A stretch of DNA of 23,015 nt, from contig JADNYV010000538.1 in the NCBI GenBank assembly GCA_015501055.1, forward strand, positions 1-23,015, written 5' to 3'. Of the stretch, positions 8,601 through 18,479 are shown piece after piece. This DNA is from Mucidula mucida (Eukaryota; Basidiomycota; Agaricomycetes; Agaricales; Physalacriaceae). Under the pieces are notes generated by a model. It saw nothing but the letters and a program-made list of their open reading frames with translations. It was not told where the DNA came from and made no database searches. The first letter of the stretch is position 1, and each line of letters starts with the position of its first letter. A program made the translations under genes and the position numbers.

Positions 8601-11100
8601 AGGTGTATTCAGTAACTATCGCTTCGAGGCCAGTGGCGATGCCGATGTTCTAACACGTAGTACACAGACGCTCCTGTGCCGTGTTTGTGGAGTTTCTGAC
8701 GCGTCCTCGAGGACGTGTGAGTAGACATTCTGTTCATACTCAACAGAACTTTCATCTTCAGGTAGGTTGTCCCTTGGTGGCGTAGCATCGTGTTGGCTTC
8801 CCTTTCCAATAGAACCTTCAATGAGAATTGATGAGGTGTTACGGGGCATCCTGTGATATATAACTTGGCGCTTCCATTTTACGACGAATCATTGCTTATG
8901 TTCTTCAATGCGCGATCCTTGGCCCTGTGAATTTGGTATGTGAATTCATGACATAAATGGATCTGGTACACAAGCTGACAAGTATAGCTGGATGTCCTGT
9001 TCCTTGTTGTTGTCATAGGCAGAAGTGACGTTTAAGATTCATGGGTGTGTCGACGCTCGGGAGAACGTCTCTCTATGTAGGAGAGCTGAGGTGACATGTC
9101 CACGGATTTGAAGCTCGGTACGGTGACGGCGTACTCTAAGCATTTCCTCAACTGACCCAGGCGTTTACATCTCAGCTCAGTTTCTTGTCCCGGGTTCTCC
9201 AATACACACGCGTAGGAATGGCCCTGTAGCATATGCCTGGGGTGCACTCTTGACATCGATCCCGGCGCCAATAGACTTTCCATGATAACGATAAGGAACA
9301 AGCCGATGCTTGTCAACCTGGCTCGCACAATGTCTTTCGTCCATTTAATTGATGCGCCATCAGGATTCAATATCCCGTACTTTATTTTAAACCCCAAGAA
9401 TCTCTTGGAGTGTACTCGCGCCGGAGAAGAGATAGCGTCGTGTCTGACGGGGCTGGACGTGGAGTACTCTATGACTTTTGGGAATAGTAAGACCCGGAGA
9501 AGCTTCGAAAATGTTCTCCATGAAGCGAGCTTCCGGCTTCTGATGCGCCGCTTTCTCATCCCAACTAATCAACTATCCGGCTGACAGCTCATATGTATTT
9601 GCGGAGGAACACACTGCGGATTCAATGGGCCTTCCTGCCGACTCTAGACAATCTCATGCTGTTTCGTGTCATGGGGGACGGGTAAAAGCCACACTCGCTC
9701 AGAGTACGGCTAGTCCACTGCCGTACCACGGATGCCAGTGGGAACTCCAAGACCTCTGCCACAATACACATCATTCATGGACACAGGCCTCTCTGTAAAT
9801 CATGATCCAGATCAGAGAACCCCCAAAAGATCTCTCATACTATCGAGATCGAGAGTTCGGTGATTATCACACCCCAAGCGTGATGGGGGTGATGGAACGG
9901 ATCCCATTGAATTTGCCGACTGCTATCCTGGAAAAAGCTGTGACCGGAGCAGGGATCCCAACATTGACCGGATCATGGAAATCTGATGAACTGGTTCACG
10001 CGAACGTGTAATATAGGAATGCGTGGGTTTTGGGCAGTGTACAGGTGGGATTACGGTACAAAGGACATTGAATACCTGCGGAATCGCATGAAGAGGGAGA
10101 CACGAGACTGGTACACCGAATTCTCGTGGTACAAACGAGATTCCTGTGGTGCCTTTCGAGATCATTAGCACTTTCCAGCAGAGTGAGATTGGCGCGGGCC
10201 TCATGATTGGACTGTTGGGCTTCGCAGATTCGTCACCGCCACAGATGATGGTGGAAGGTTGAATGTGTGACACAATTTGACTGCATCGAGATAAAAATAA
10301 CTATGAAGTTCAATTGACGGCTGAAGGCATCGGAGGGGAAGCGAGTACGGGTCGAGGCTCAGTCTACAATATCATCAGACTCACCGTCATAGAGAGATTG
10401 AATGAGATGTCAGGCTGACAATCTGTATCTTCTACCGATGTTACGGCCACCGCGGTCGAGTAGTGTGAAGGATACACTGTGAAGCGCTGTCAACCTCGTC
10501 CGACGTGTAGGAGTCTCTGCAGATTGACTCTCAAGAAGGCCAGCCGTATGTAACAACTGTCAGCTACATCCGAACTGCAACAGACTTTCTGAACTTGCTT
10601 CGTTGCTCGATAATCAAAGATGTGCAGTGGGATGTCTCGTTCGTCCACAGCATCCGTCTTTTAGTCGGGAACGATGACCTTGAGGGTCGAATGGCATAAA
10701 GAGAGACAACGATTAGACGAAGGAGTGGATGGCATCTGTCGAGTCATTCTTGTGCGATCGAAGCGCAGGTGGAGGTAAGCCTCTATAACGATCATAGTAT
10801 GGGTAGAATGAAATGCAGATCGAACCGACATAGGGCTGAAGGATGGCGTTCTTTGCCTATTCGCTCCCTTGATATCAGGCCCATAGAGAGCTTCACAATA
10901 TAATACAGTAGCCACAGCTTACCGTCTTTCCACTTTTCCTCTCCCGCCTCTTTGTCGCCTAGGCGCTGCTTCACTATCTTGATGAGCTGAAACCTGAAAC
11001 CTTTCCGTGCCTCATTTGTCCTTACTATTTAATGCTCATCTCATTGAGCAAGACACGAAAAAGATGCGTGTTCAAATTGACGGGTTTACATTATGATCAG
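8601..11100. other. Long region without a recognisable gene; scattered coding-like remnants
   Basis: The largest frame is 9032-9559 on the minus strand (175 codons), without a known domain and with an overlapping plus-strand frame, so neither is convincing. On the plus strand, 9802-10008 and 10092-10262 have coding-like texture. The latter reads NEIPVVPFEIISTFQQSEIG and then a hydrophobic GLMIGLLGF stretch before a stop. They are in different frames with stops between and could be remnants of one gene. I assign no function. Confidence 0.3.
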
Positions 11101-11141
11101 CGGTCACGGGATCAAAACGATTTCCCTTTCACCCCATCAAC

Positions 11142-12194
11142 ATGGCCCAAGCTCAATCCTCGGAGGCAACCTCAACGCCTGCAAAGAGGGCACGAACCAA
11201 AAGCGCGGAGCCTGAGCACACGTTTAACGGCAGCTCAGACTTTTGGTTCGAAGATGGCAATGTCATTTTGATCAGCGCTGGCGAGGGGCCGTCAAAGATT
11301 GGGTTCAAAGTCCATCTCGGGTTTCTGGCCAGGCACTCCGAGTTCTTTGACGACATGTTTAGGCTGGCCCTTCCATCCGCCTCGGATAGACGCGCTTGTA
11401 CCAATCTTCCAGTCACTGATTCCGCTGAGGATCTCAACTATTTCCTGCACGCGGTGTATGATATTGGGTACGCTATCTATCATTTGACTCTTGAGAAAAC
11501 CAATACCTGTCTCAGATATTTCGTTCCCGAAAGAGACCGTACTCCGTTCGCTCAGCTAGCGGGTATGCTTCGCGTGGCAACCAAATACATCTGCCCAAAG
11601 CTGCGTGCAGATGTCATCGCGCATCTTGAAGAAATCTATCCCACTTCTCGTTACCAGCTCGACCTCGGCCATGTTCTCCTTCCAAAGGAGTGCCTCCCAA
11701 ACCGCGTCCATGCGATACACGCTATCCAGATGGCGCGCGAAAATGACGTCCCCACCATCATGCCTGCCGCCTTTTACCTTGCGACCACAATTCACCCAAT
11801 GGAGTACGTCCTCTACAACCACCTCCTCACCCCAGACGACGATCGGCGTGTTATTGCGGGTCGCGCTCGCATCACCGAAAAAGTGCTTGAGGGCGTGTGG
11901 AGTTGGCTGCTGGATCAGCCGCTGGAGAATTGTGGCTTTTATGAATGTCGCCGCACGCGTTGGACGGCCACGCAGGACCTCGCACGGAATGCCAGCTGTG
12001 CAGTAAATTTATTCCTGGAGCCCATGCTCTATGAGAGTGTAGGAAACGTGGCACTCACAAATTCGCCAGTGGTGGAGGAAGGTCAAATTTGCTGTAACTG
12101 TTTCAATGAATGGGGCCCGCACGATGAACACCAGTATGATAATCTCTGGGAAGAGTTGCCTCACTACTTTGGGCTTCAAAGTTGGAAACGCTAG
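11142..12194 (+). CDS. BTB/POZ domain protein, intact, single exon
   Basis: The 350-aa protein has a basic Ser/Lys/Arg leader (residues 1-25), then a BTB/POZ fold: DFWFEDGNVILISA (about 33-46), a strand with FKVHLGFLARHSEFFDDMF (about 55-73), and a DSAEDLNYFLHAVYD helix. The helical LAGMLRVATKY...LRADVIAHLEEIYP follows at about 145-175. The rest matches the layout of basidiomycete BTB proteins, with a late Cys cluster (ICCNC). BTB domains dimerise and often serve as Cullin3 substrate adaptors or transcriptional partners; which applies here is not visible. The start has the context ACATGG and the reading frame is uninterrupted. A truncated relative lies at 15603. The gene converges on the minus-strand gene ending at 12273, with 78 bp between the stops. 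Confidence 0.85.
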   Translation: MAQAQSSEATSTPAKRARTKSAEPEHTFNGSSDFWFEDGNVILISAGEGPSKIGFKVHLGFLARHSEFFDDMFRLALPSASDRRACTNLPVTDSAEDLNYFLHAVYDIGYAIYHLTLEKTNTCLRYFVPERDRTPFAQLAGMLRVATKYICPKLRADVIAHLEEIYPTSRYQLDLGHVLLPKECLPNRVHAIHAIQMARENDVPTIMPAAFYLATTIHPMEYVLYNHLLTPDDDRRVIAGRARITEKVLEGVWSWLLDQPLENCGFYECRRTRWTATQDLARNASCAVNLFLEPMLYESVGNVALTNSPVVEEGQICCNCFNEWGPHDEHQYDNLWEELPHYFGLQSWKR

Positions 12195-12272
12195 AGGCGA
12201 GATCAATTTACGCGTTTATAAAAAATGAAAAGTAAACAACAGGTACAGTCCATATGAAAGAAACACTGTACA

Positions 12273-13553
12273 CTATGCACTCTTGACGTACTCCTTCCCT
12301 GCCTTGCGACAGCACCTCTTCAGATCATCGGCGATCTTCTCCCTATCCAATATGTGCCGGGTGGTGACTTCGTCAATCGCGTACTGCCGGAACGTCGCTA
12401 TAATAGCATCTGCCGCATTCAACAATTGTTCTCTGGTGACTGGCGCGCCGGGATGACTGCCTGACACAGTAGCAAAATGGCGAGGGGAAAGACGATGACA
12501 CGTCGCTTGAAGGAGAACCGTCACTGGGTCGAGGTCATAAGTCGGCGAACATGATATACTCGAATCCTTGGAACCCGTGATAGCGGCTACTTTCGAACGA
12601 CCTGATACTTGCGTCGAGAAGTAGGCCTTGGGAGCAGTCAGCTTAATGAGGTATATGGCCTGAAGCGAACGTACTAGGTTCATTTCGAAGAGGAATATAG
12701 GCACGACAACGAATATGTCTCTGTTGAAAAGTTAGACTATGGAAGAAGGTAGAGGTGAAACAGACATTAGAGCAGTAACCGGAAGGAGACATGCGGAACT
12801 GGATGCACATGTAAGTGGCAAGTCTCCTGGAGCGAGGGCTAACATACCCAACTGCATTGTACGTCGCCCTCTTCTGCGTCTTCTTGAGCACCTCGTTGAT
12901 GTTGAACTGCACAAATTCTGGCGTGACCGGGGCGCCTTCCGGCCCAGTCGCATCAGCAGGATACAGCACTGTAAGCTAATCAAATTGATCAATGCACGAA
13001 AAAATGCTCGTAACCACAGGACCTACATGACCGAGTTTCTTTTTCGGAGGTACGCGTCCCAGGGCTTCTATCCTCGAGTTGGGCAGATAATGTATTACGC
13101 CGTCAGCGATCTACATCATAGTAACCGTCAGTACACTGACATACAAGTCGACGTGCGACTCACACCAGTGGCTTTGCCTTTAAACCGTTTCCATTTCCCC
13201 GCGTCGGGCTCTTGTCCTAACCGGATCCTCTCGCCCAGCGCAATCTCCTCCTGCCATTTCCGCTCTGCCTTCTTCACCAATCCTTCCTTGCCCTTCCGGC
13301 CATAAGCATCCCGTCCAGGCTTTTCGTATGGAGCCCGCGGAAGCGTGTAGAGCAGATAAGGCGAATTCGGCTGCTTGTGTGAACGAATGGGCGTGGGGAA
13401 GGGGATGGCGAAGATAATGGTGGGGAGGTGCATGCCTACGAGTGTTTCGGGATGAGATGCAGTCGTCGGGGTAGAGGCCGACGGGCTCGCATGGGGCTGG
13501 GGTGATTCATAAGCAGGAGGAGCGCGTGTGTCCGAGTCGAGCTTGGTCGTCAT
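12273..13553 (-). CDS. Conserved fungal protein of unknown function, six exons
   Basis: My model gives 344 aa from exons 13164-13553, 13027-13110, 12848-12975, 12766-12798, 12675-12720 and 12273-12626. All introns are 45-53 bp with GT-AG ends, and the phases close exactly. The protein starts with a Pro/Ser/Thr-rich segment with PPAYE. A hydrophobic LPTIIFAIPFPTP strand follows, then a YLLYTLPRAPYEKPGRD block, a charged KKAERKWQEE helix, and LPNSRIEALGRVPPKKKLGH. Next are LYPADATGPEGAPVTPEFVQ and a strongly hydrophobic segment (residues about 203-227, LLPVTALI then DIFVVVPIFLFEMNL), probably membrane-embedded. A helical C-terminus with a Lys/Cys tail ends it. Blocks of this kind recur in fungal hypothetical proteins (from memory); no function is known to me. 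The intron 2 acceptor (12976 or 12969) is ambiguous; the one chosen preserves frame with a GTAGGT donor. Confidence 0.75.
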
Positions 13554-13923
13554 GAGGGATTGGCAGAAAACCGGAGGGCAAAAAGTAGGGTATTATAGGT
13601 GGTGGTGAACAGCGGCGGTTAACTTCGGGTGCGGCAGCAGCAAGGCTGTCTGCTTTATGTCAAAATCGACTACCCTGGTTGGCACTCGGTGCTGCCTGGA
13701 TGTGAAGAAGCTATTCCTGTAAGCATACTGCGGTTTGGATAGATCTTCGGCCAAGGTGCTGCCTTTTCGCGTTAAATCTGCCTCCGTGGAAAGGACGATT
13801 GAAATTAGTGACGACACGCATCCGCCGGGCTGTGCATATCCCACAGCCGCCTATCAACATGACTATTGGTTTGCTAGTCAGCGGATCCGCAAGTCCGCCC
13901 AGCGTCGGACTCGACTCGAGGAA
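13554..13923. other. Intergenic, nothing recognised
   Basis: This is the upstream region of the six-exon minus-strand gene. Short frames on both strands have no domains. It probably contains that gene's promoter; no distinct element was identified. Confidence 0.4.
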
Positions 13924-14127
13924 GCGTAGGCATGTATACTTGGTTGACGGTCCAAAAGAAACAAGGAAGAAAACTAGTCCCGTGACCGTCCGAATCGGCG
14001 TGCGCCTCAAAATGGAGCAGCAAGCGCGTAGGCATGTATACTTGGTTGACGGTCCAAAAGAAACAAGGAAGAAAACTAGTCCCGTGACCGTCCGAATCGG
14101 CGTGCGCCTCAAAATGGAGCAGCAAGC
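13924..14127 (+). repeat. Perfect 102-bp tandem duplication
   Basis: 13924-14025 is repeated without any difference I can see at 14026-14127. The unit starts GCGTAGGCATGTATACTTGG and ends AGCAGCAAGC. Inside each copy, GACGGTC and GACCGTC are inverted about 30 bp apart and could form a stem. Because 102 is a multiple of three and the unit lacks stops in one frame of each strand, it inflates open frames on both strands (plus 13799-14170; minus 13711-14199). I do not take either as a gene. Perfect identity implies a very recent event or an assembly artefact. Confidence 0.95.
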
Positions 14128-14678
14128 GCTTAGCGCGTGCGCAAAGCCGTTCCTACAACATTCAGGATAGGGATATTGGTTTGAATATAGCAAGATCATC
14201 CTCTGAAATGACAGCGCCCATAGGTTCTGTTGAAACTCGAGTACCCCTTGGCGACATAACGTTCGGTAGGTGCAACGTTTCCCGTTCTTGTACTCTACCT
14301 GATCTCTTGGTAGTCGTTCCTTGGAAACACGCCTGTGGCGGTTTTCCGTCTAACTTTCGTGGCTCTCTTTGACTTGCATCTCGTAATCAACCTGCTCCTC
14401 TAGGGAACGTGCATGCGTGTTGAGCAGCCGACCTTAGGAATGTTTCGCCTCCATCGCTCATCAGGTGCTTCATCGAGCACAGCGCTGAGGCCTTCGTCTT
14501 TGAAGCGCACCATTATGAGTACCTGTGCAGGCTCTCACACAAGAGAGCCAGAACGATTTGCAAATGCGTTTGATGGCTGTGGCGGTGCTTTGAGCGCCGT
14601 GGAGTGAAGTGAAACAACGAGCGCCCTTTAATAACGCATCTCTTTCTGCGCTAGCATTTCATCTTCTCAACGCCCACC
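14128..14678. other. Intergenic, nothing recognised
   Basis: About 550 bp lie before the start codon at 14679. Small frames are present but without domains or splice structure. This is the likely promoter region of the downstream gene. Confidence 0.4.
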
Positions 14679-15487
14679 ATGACGAGGACGTATTGCTTCA
14701 AGCAAAAGAAATACGATGGCGGAGGGACGATTGTTGACCTTACCGATGGCGGCCCCGTATGGAAGCTGTATGATAAAGATGACGAGAAGTTCTTCGGGAG
14801 TACGTTCAAAGATAGCGTTCGTCCAGTTTAACTTGTTCTAGCTATATAGAGACTGACACATTTGTTTTCCATAGCCAACAAAGCTCACACGAGCGAGCGA
14901 CAATGGCAAGATTGGCGCTTTTGATTTTAGCAAGGAACGGTTTAAGGATTCAGCGGGGATATGGGGAAAGCGGGGAAGGAAGCTACGCTTCTTGGGCGAC
15001 ATATTCAACGACAAGTGAGGCTTCATGAGCAAACCATTCCTCTCAGACGATTTCAAACCCTCTTCTAGCCTCGCATTCATTCTGCCCTCCACGGGCAAGT
15101 TCGAATGGGACACATACGACAACGCGGAGTGGCGGCTTCTTTCGTGGAGCGGCTATGAGCAGGACGACGATGGGTCAGATGCCATCCGCGACCGCCTACC
15201 GGTGCTCGCGCGTCTACGAATCCGACATGGCTGGGACACGGAGTGAATCGATTGTGGAACCGGAGTCGGAGGCTTGAGGCTTTTTGAAGCGTCTATTGTG
15301 ACGTGAGTGCACCATGATGTCTCTTTTCTTTGGCTTGATCACTGAGCGAGTCTACCGTAGAGCGCTTATTTTGCACTATATAAACGATAACGATGGCTCA
15401 GGGATGAGCAAGAGCTACAGGGAGAGCGATGGGCCTAGTGCAGACGATAGTGATGAAGGAGACGGGGACGATTATGGTGGGCGCTGA
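14679..15487 (+). pseudogene. Small basidiomycete-type gene with in-frame stop (possible DUF6593-like protein)
   Basis: The ATG has a good context (CCCACCATGA). Exon 1 (from 14679) encodes MTRTYCFKQKKYDGG, then VWKLYDKDDEKFFG. Exon 2 (ending at 15014) encodes KIGAFDFSKERFKDSAG and LRFLGDIFND. A 54-bp intron, 15015-15068 (GTGAGG...CTTCTAG), joins in phase to exon 3 with LAFILPSTGKFEWDTYDNAE and VLARLRIRHGWDTE. A TGA at 15244-15246 ends the frame. The same frame stays coding beyond it (LRLFEASIVT), crosses a canonical 58-bp intron (15303-15360) and continues ALILHYINDNDGSG into an acidic tail that stops at 15487. The first junction is unclear: the strong donor at 14800 (GTACGT) with acceptor 14874 shifts frame, while weaker donors at 14817 or acceptors near 14893 keep it. 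Either it is a shorter protein or a recent pseudogene. Family similarity is by pattern from memory only. Confidence 0.5.
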
Positions 15488-15602
15488 TGAACCTGTTTTT
15501 CTCCTTCGCTGTAGAAATGGAACTTGGTTCGCTTTCTTTGCGACTTGTGGGCGTTTACTTGGCATGATCTGATCCCGTGATCGTATAACCTTTTCTACGA
15601 CT

Positions 15603-16210
15603 ATGGCGGAGATTGCGCGCTCCCCTCCAAGCGCCCCAGACTATCAGATCTGGTAAATCCTCATTTGACGCGTTCCTGTGGCTTGTCGATGGAAATGTCA
15701 TCCTAATCAGCGCCGATGCGAAAGGATTTCGCGTCCATCAGTCCGTCCTCTCAAACCACTCGAAATTCTTCGCAGATACCTTGAGTCTAGCTCTTCCAGA
15801 CAATGTCGGGTTCAGTGCGAGCTCTGAAGAGGATTTCCCGTCGCCCACCACTCGCGTTCCTGCATGACTTGGAGCTGAGGTTCTTTGTCCGTGGAAAGCG
15901 ACGGCATGCTCCGGATGTATCTGTGTCTGCAGCTCCGTGCACGCCACCTCAATATGATAAAGTACGCTCCGAAAAGCTCTACTTTGGTGGCCCGACAATG
16001 CACCTCGTTTTCCTTGGCCTAGGTGTGCCGTAGTATCATCTTCCTGCTACCAGTTCGTTTTCGCGGGGTAGGTAACGGTGACTCGTGAGGTTCTCGCACT
16101 GCTGTTTTCCATTTTGCTGCGTATGGTTTCAGTGCCTTGGTCCACCACACTGCGATCTCATTTAACGATACTGCCAGTCTCTGCTCCGAGTGTGCTCTGC
16201 TCCCATAGAT
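15603..16210 (+). pseudogene. Truncated, frameshifted BTB/POZ pseudogene
   Basis: The ATG at 15603 starts MAEIARSP and the frame soon stops. A second frame gives SKRPRLSDLV, and a third (from about 15652) gives KSSFDAFLWLVDGNVILISA followed by FRVHQSVLSNHSKFFADTLS. These are the leader and first half of a BTB domain like that at 11142, so at least two frameshifts lie within the first 60 bp. After about 15810 the similarity ends where the BTB helices should follow. A last fragment near 16130-16200 reads TASLCSECALLP, resembling the Cys-containing C-terminal part of such proteins. The centre seems to be lost. Non-functional as it stands. Confidence 0.6.
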
Positions 16211-16219
16211 CATTTAGGA

Positions 16220-16760
16220 AACACCACAGACATCCGCAGCGTAAGATATAGTAGACTCTCTGTAGCTTGAAGGTCTCTCATTATGATTTCGATGCCGCAT
16301 CTGATCCCCGGGTGGTGATATACACAGCGGCATGTATGCAAGTAGCCAGTCAGCCACGAGCATTGAAAGAGGCATTCTACAACGTAGCAAGGGTGAAGCC
16401 TCAAGCTGCTACCAAATGTAAGGTACATCAGGATGTCAACCAGGAAAAAGAAGGCTTAAGGCTATGCACAGTACTACGTACTCATACAACCACTGAGCTA
16501 CGGTTGTACAGATGAAGAAGCGATTTAGCCCTCTGAGGCCGGGTCATGAAAACTAAAACGAATTTCGAGCTGCCAATGATGAGAATAGCCGTTGAGCCAT
16601 ATGCGCTAAGCAAATCGCTCAAATAATTTGTCAAGTGCCCACCAGCATAGGGCAACAGTAGTATCATAAAAGATTGCCATCTAGGTAAACAACAGAGGTA
16701 GCGTACAAAACGTACGATGTAACGAACGTCCAAGCGTACAATATACAACAAAGGAAAGCG
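16220..16760. other. 3' intergenic region between BTB pseudogene and ROT1-like gene
   Basis: I see no domain or splice pattern. A plus-strand frame at 16267-16515 is unrecognised. The right part probably carries the 3' untranslated region of the minus-strand ROT1-like gene. Confidence 0.4.
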
Positions 16761-16763
16761 ATA

Positions 16764-17565
16764 TCAAAGCGCGATAGATACTAAACCAAAAGCAAATGCC
16801 GCACCCATCAGAACCAGCGAGACACCCAACGAACGAGCACCACTGCGCTCCTCCAACGAGCGTGTCCCGATGGATACGTCCGCTGGTAGCGTGACATTCC
16901 TGAGCTTCTGCGTCGGGAGCATATTCGGGCTGGTGGAGTACTGCTTGAACGGCGCCCAATACGTGCCGTCAAACTTCTGCATGGTAAGCACGAACCCGAG
17001 CTCGGTGTCCTGCTTGATATTCCACCAATTGACGACGATGGTGTCGTTGTTGTTCTCGATGAGATTAGACACGGCCGCGCACGTCTTCTGCACCTGCTGG
17101 TACCCGTCGCCGTTGGGTACAAGGAACATGGAGCCGTTGACCTCGTTGGTGTAGGTGCCGTGCGACCAGAGCATGTAGCCGGTAATGCATGTAGGGTCGG
17201 TGGCGTTGGATACAAAGGAGTATTGGGCGTACTCGTACCAGCCGTCGTCAGAGCTATTACCAGAGATCAGCCCGGCGCAAGCGAGGCGATGCAGTGGGAT
17301 ACGTACAAGGATACCCCGACGCCGGTAGTTGATGGGTATGTGAAGCGCACCTCTGCAGGCTCCGCAAAGTCCTGAACGCGGTCAGTCAGACGCCAGAGAG
17401 GGCAGGTAGAGGGCGCACGGGGCCAGGGATGACATGCATAGAGCCAGTCGACCATGTTCCCACCAGGCTGGTGATGTTGTGCTGCAGGTCGTAGACGATG
17501 GGATCGCCCGTGTTTTGCCCGAGCACAGCAGGTAGAACCGCCACAAGGAAGAGTGGAAGAAACAT
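16764..17565 (-). CDS. ROT1: ROT1-like ER membrane protein
   Basis: My model gives 233 aa from exons 17419-17565, 17307-17371 and 16764-17253. Introns are 17372-17418 (GTGCGC...CTGAC...TTCAG) and 17254-17306 (GTACGT...TAATAG). The protein starts with a signal peptide (residues about 1-17, MFLPLFLVAVLPAVLG). Then come the ROT1 hallmarks: LVGTWSTGS, VRFTYPSTTGVGVSFSDDGW, EYAQYSFVSN, CITGYMLWSHGTY, NGSMFLVPNGDGYQQVQ, QKFDGTYWAPF and SPNMLPTQKL, and a C-terminal hydrophobic anchor (last about 25 residues). Yeast Rot1 is an essential ER protein that assists folding and O-mannosylation/N-glycosylation and cell-wall beta-1,6-glucan formation. Several N-x-S/T sites fit a lumenal protein. The length matches the family. 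An upstream in-frame GTG is ignored in favour of the ATG that places the signal peptide at the N-terminus. Confidence 0.9.
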
Positions 17566-17619
17566 AGAAGAGACAAGAGAATGACGCAGTGAGAGTGGAA
17601 GAAAACTAGGCACACAGCC

Positions 17620-18060
17620 AGTGCTTCCCGTGATTGATTGGATTTGTTTGGCCTCTGATGATGACGGAAATATCCGTCTGACATACGGCGACTGCGATAC
17701 ACGTCGACTTTCGCTTTTGTTTCGAACAGACGAGACGAGGATGAGTTACCCCACAAACTGCGGATGCGCGTCTGATCGAAGACAACGCGATCGAATATAC
17801 TCATTGCCAATTAAACGATCACTTGGGTAGCACTGGAGGCCCGCGGGCGCGCTTCAGGACGCCTTGTATTTTAATTGTGATCAAAATCGAGGGCTTATAG
17901 TAGCTAGGAGCTAGAGACGGCACCAGGCCCCAATCACGAATGTGTATCCAGTTCTACGCTCGCAATCACCCGGGGATCACACGCCACCTCGAAATGAGAG
18001 GCATATGTTCTAAGATACATCTCGATTACATGACAGTCAATGTACAACAACGGTAGGCGG
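17620..18060. other. Upstream region of the ROT1-like gene, no gene seen
   Basis: The region contains a CCAAT-type motif (ATTGCCAATT near 17803-17812), a plausible binding site for the fungal CCAAT factor on either strand. Nothing else recognisable is present. Confidence 0.35.
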
Positions 18061-18064
18061 TCAC

Positions 18065-18425
18065 AAATGCGAGGCTAGCAGGGTTCGTGATGAGGTTTGT
18101 GATCGGAACGCGCCTCACTTGTCGTTGAGAATGTCGCCCAAGAAGCCTAGCTTCCTTCCGCCCTTGCTGCGCGCGCTGAATGCTTGAACCGTTCCTTGCT
18201 AAAATCGAAAGTGCCTATCTTGCTCTTGTCTGAGTCGTGAACGATTTACTGTAAGCAGTTCAGTATGCGACCATTGCTGGCACCGATGAGTGATAAGACG
18301 AACAACACACCTTGACATCGTTAATTAGTCAAGAGACTCGTGAAAACGTAGTACAGTCCCGCCAAGTCACACACCGGTCTGACTTTGGCCTCCAATAACC
18401 TAGTTTCTTGCTTGAATATGGACTA
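18065..18425 (-). pseudogene. Decayed paralogue of the 14679-15487 gene, opposite orientation
   Basis: On the minus strand, 18119-18248 aligns with exon 2 of the gene at 14679: both encode FDFSKERFK, with nearly identical DNA in GATTTTAGCAAGGAACGGTT. Both end ...TCAACGACAA followed by the donor GTGAGG. A 44-bp intron (18075-18118) ends CTAG before CCTCGCATTT, matching CCTCGCATTC of the other copy; after a few codons the similarity ends. Upstream, an intron-like GTGTGT...ACTGAAC...TTACAG precedes exon 2, and 18340-18425 weakly resembles exon 1 (TTCAAGCAAGAAA). A 4-bp deficit within exon 2 and a TAA near its start destroy the frame. It is a pseudogene. Confidence 0.65.
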
Positions 18426-18479
18426 GTGTAGCATATATGTAGAAGGGATGGAAAGACGCGACAGAGTGGCGGCCGATCG

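Noticed and set aside
9032..9559. 175-codon minus-strand frame
   Set aside because: It overlaps an equally plausible plus-strand frame, has no domain or splice context, and its composition is not distinctive.
13711..14199. Long open frames on both strands with a repeated 34-residue unit
   Set aside because: Both are created by the 102-bp duplication in a DNA segment without stops; no start context, introns or recognised motif support either.
15013..15020. Premature TGA after AAC GAC AAG in the 14679 gene, first read as a nonsense mutation
   Set aside because: A 54-bp intron with GTGAGG donor and CTTCTAG acceptor removes it in phase, and the decayed paralogue has the same donor and acceptor context.
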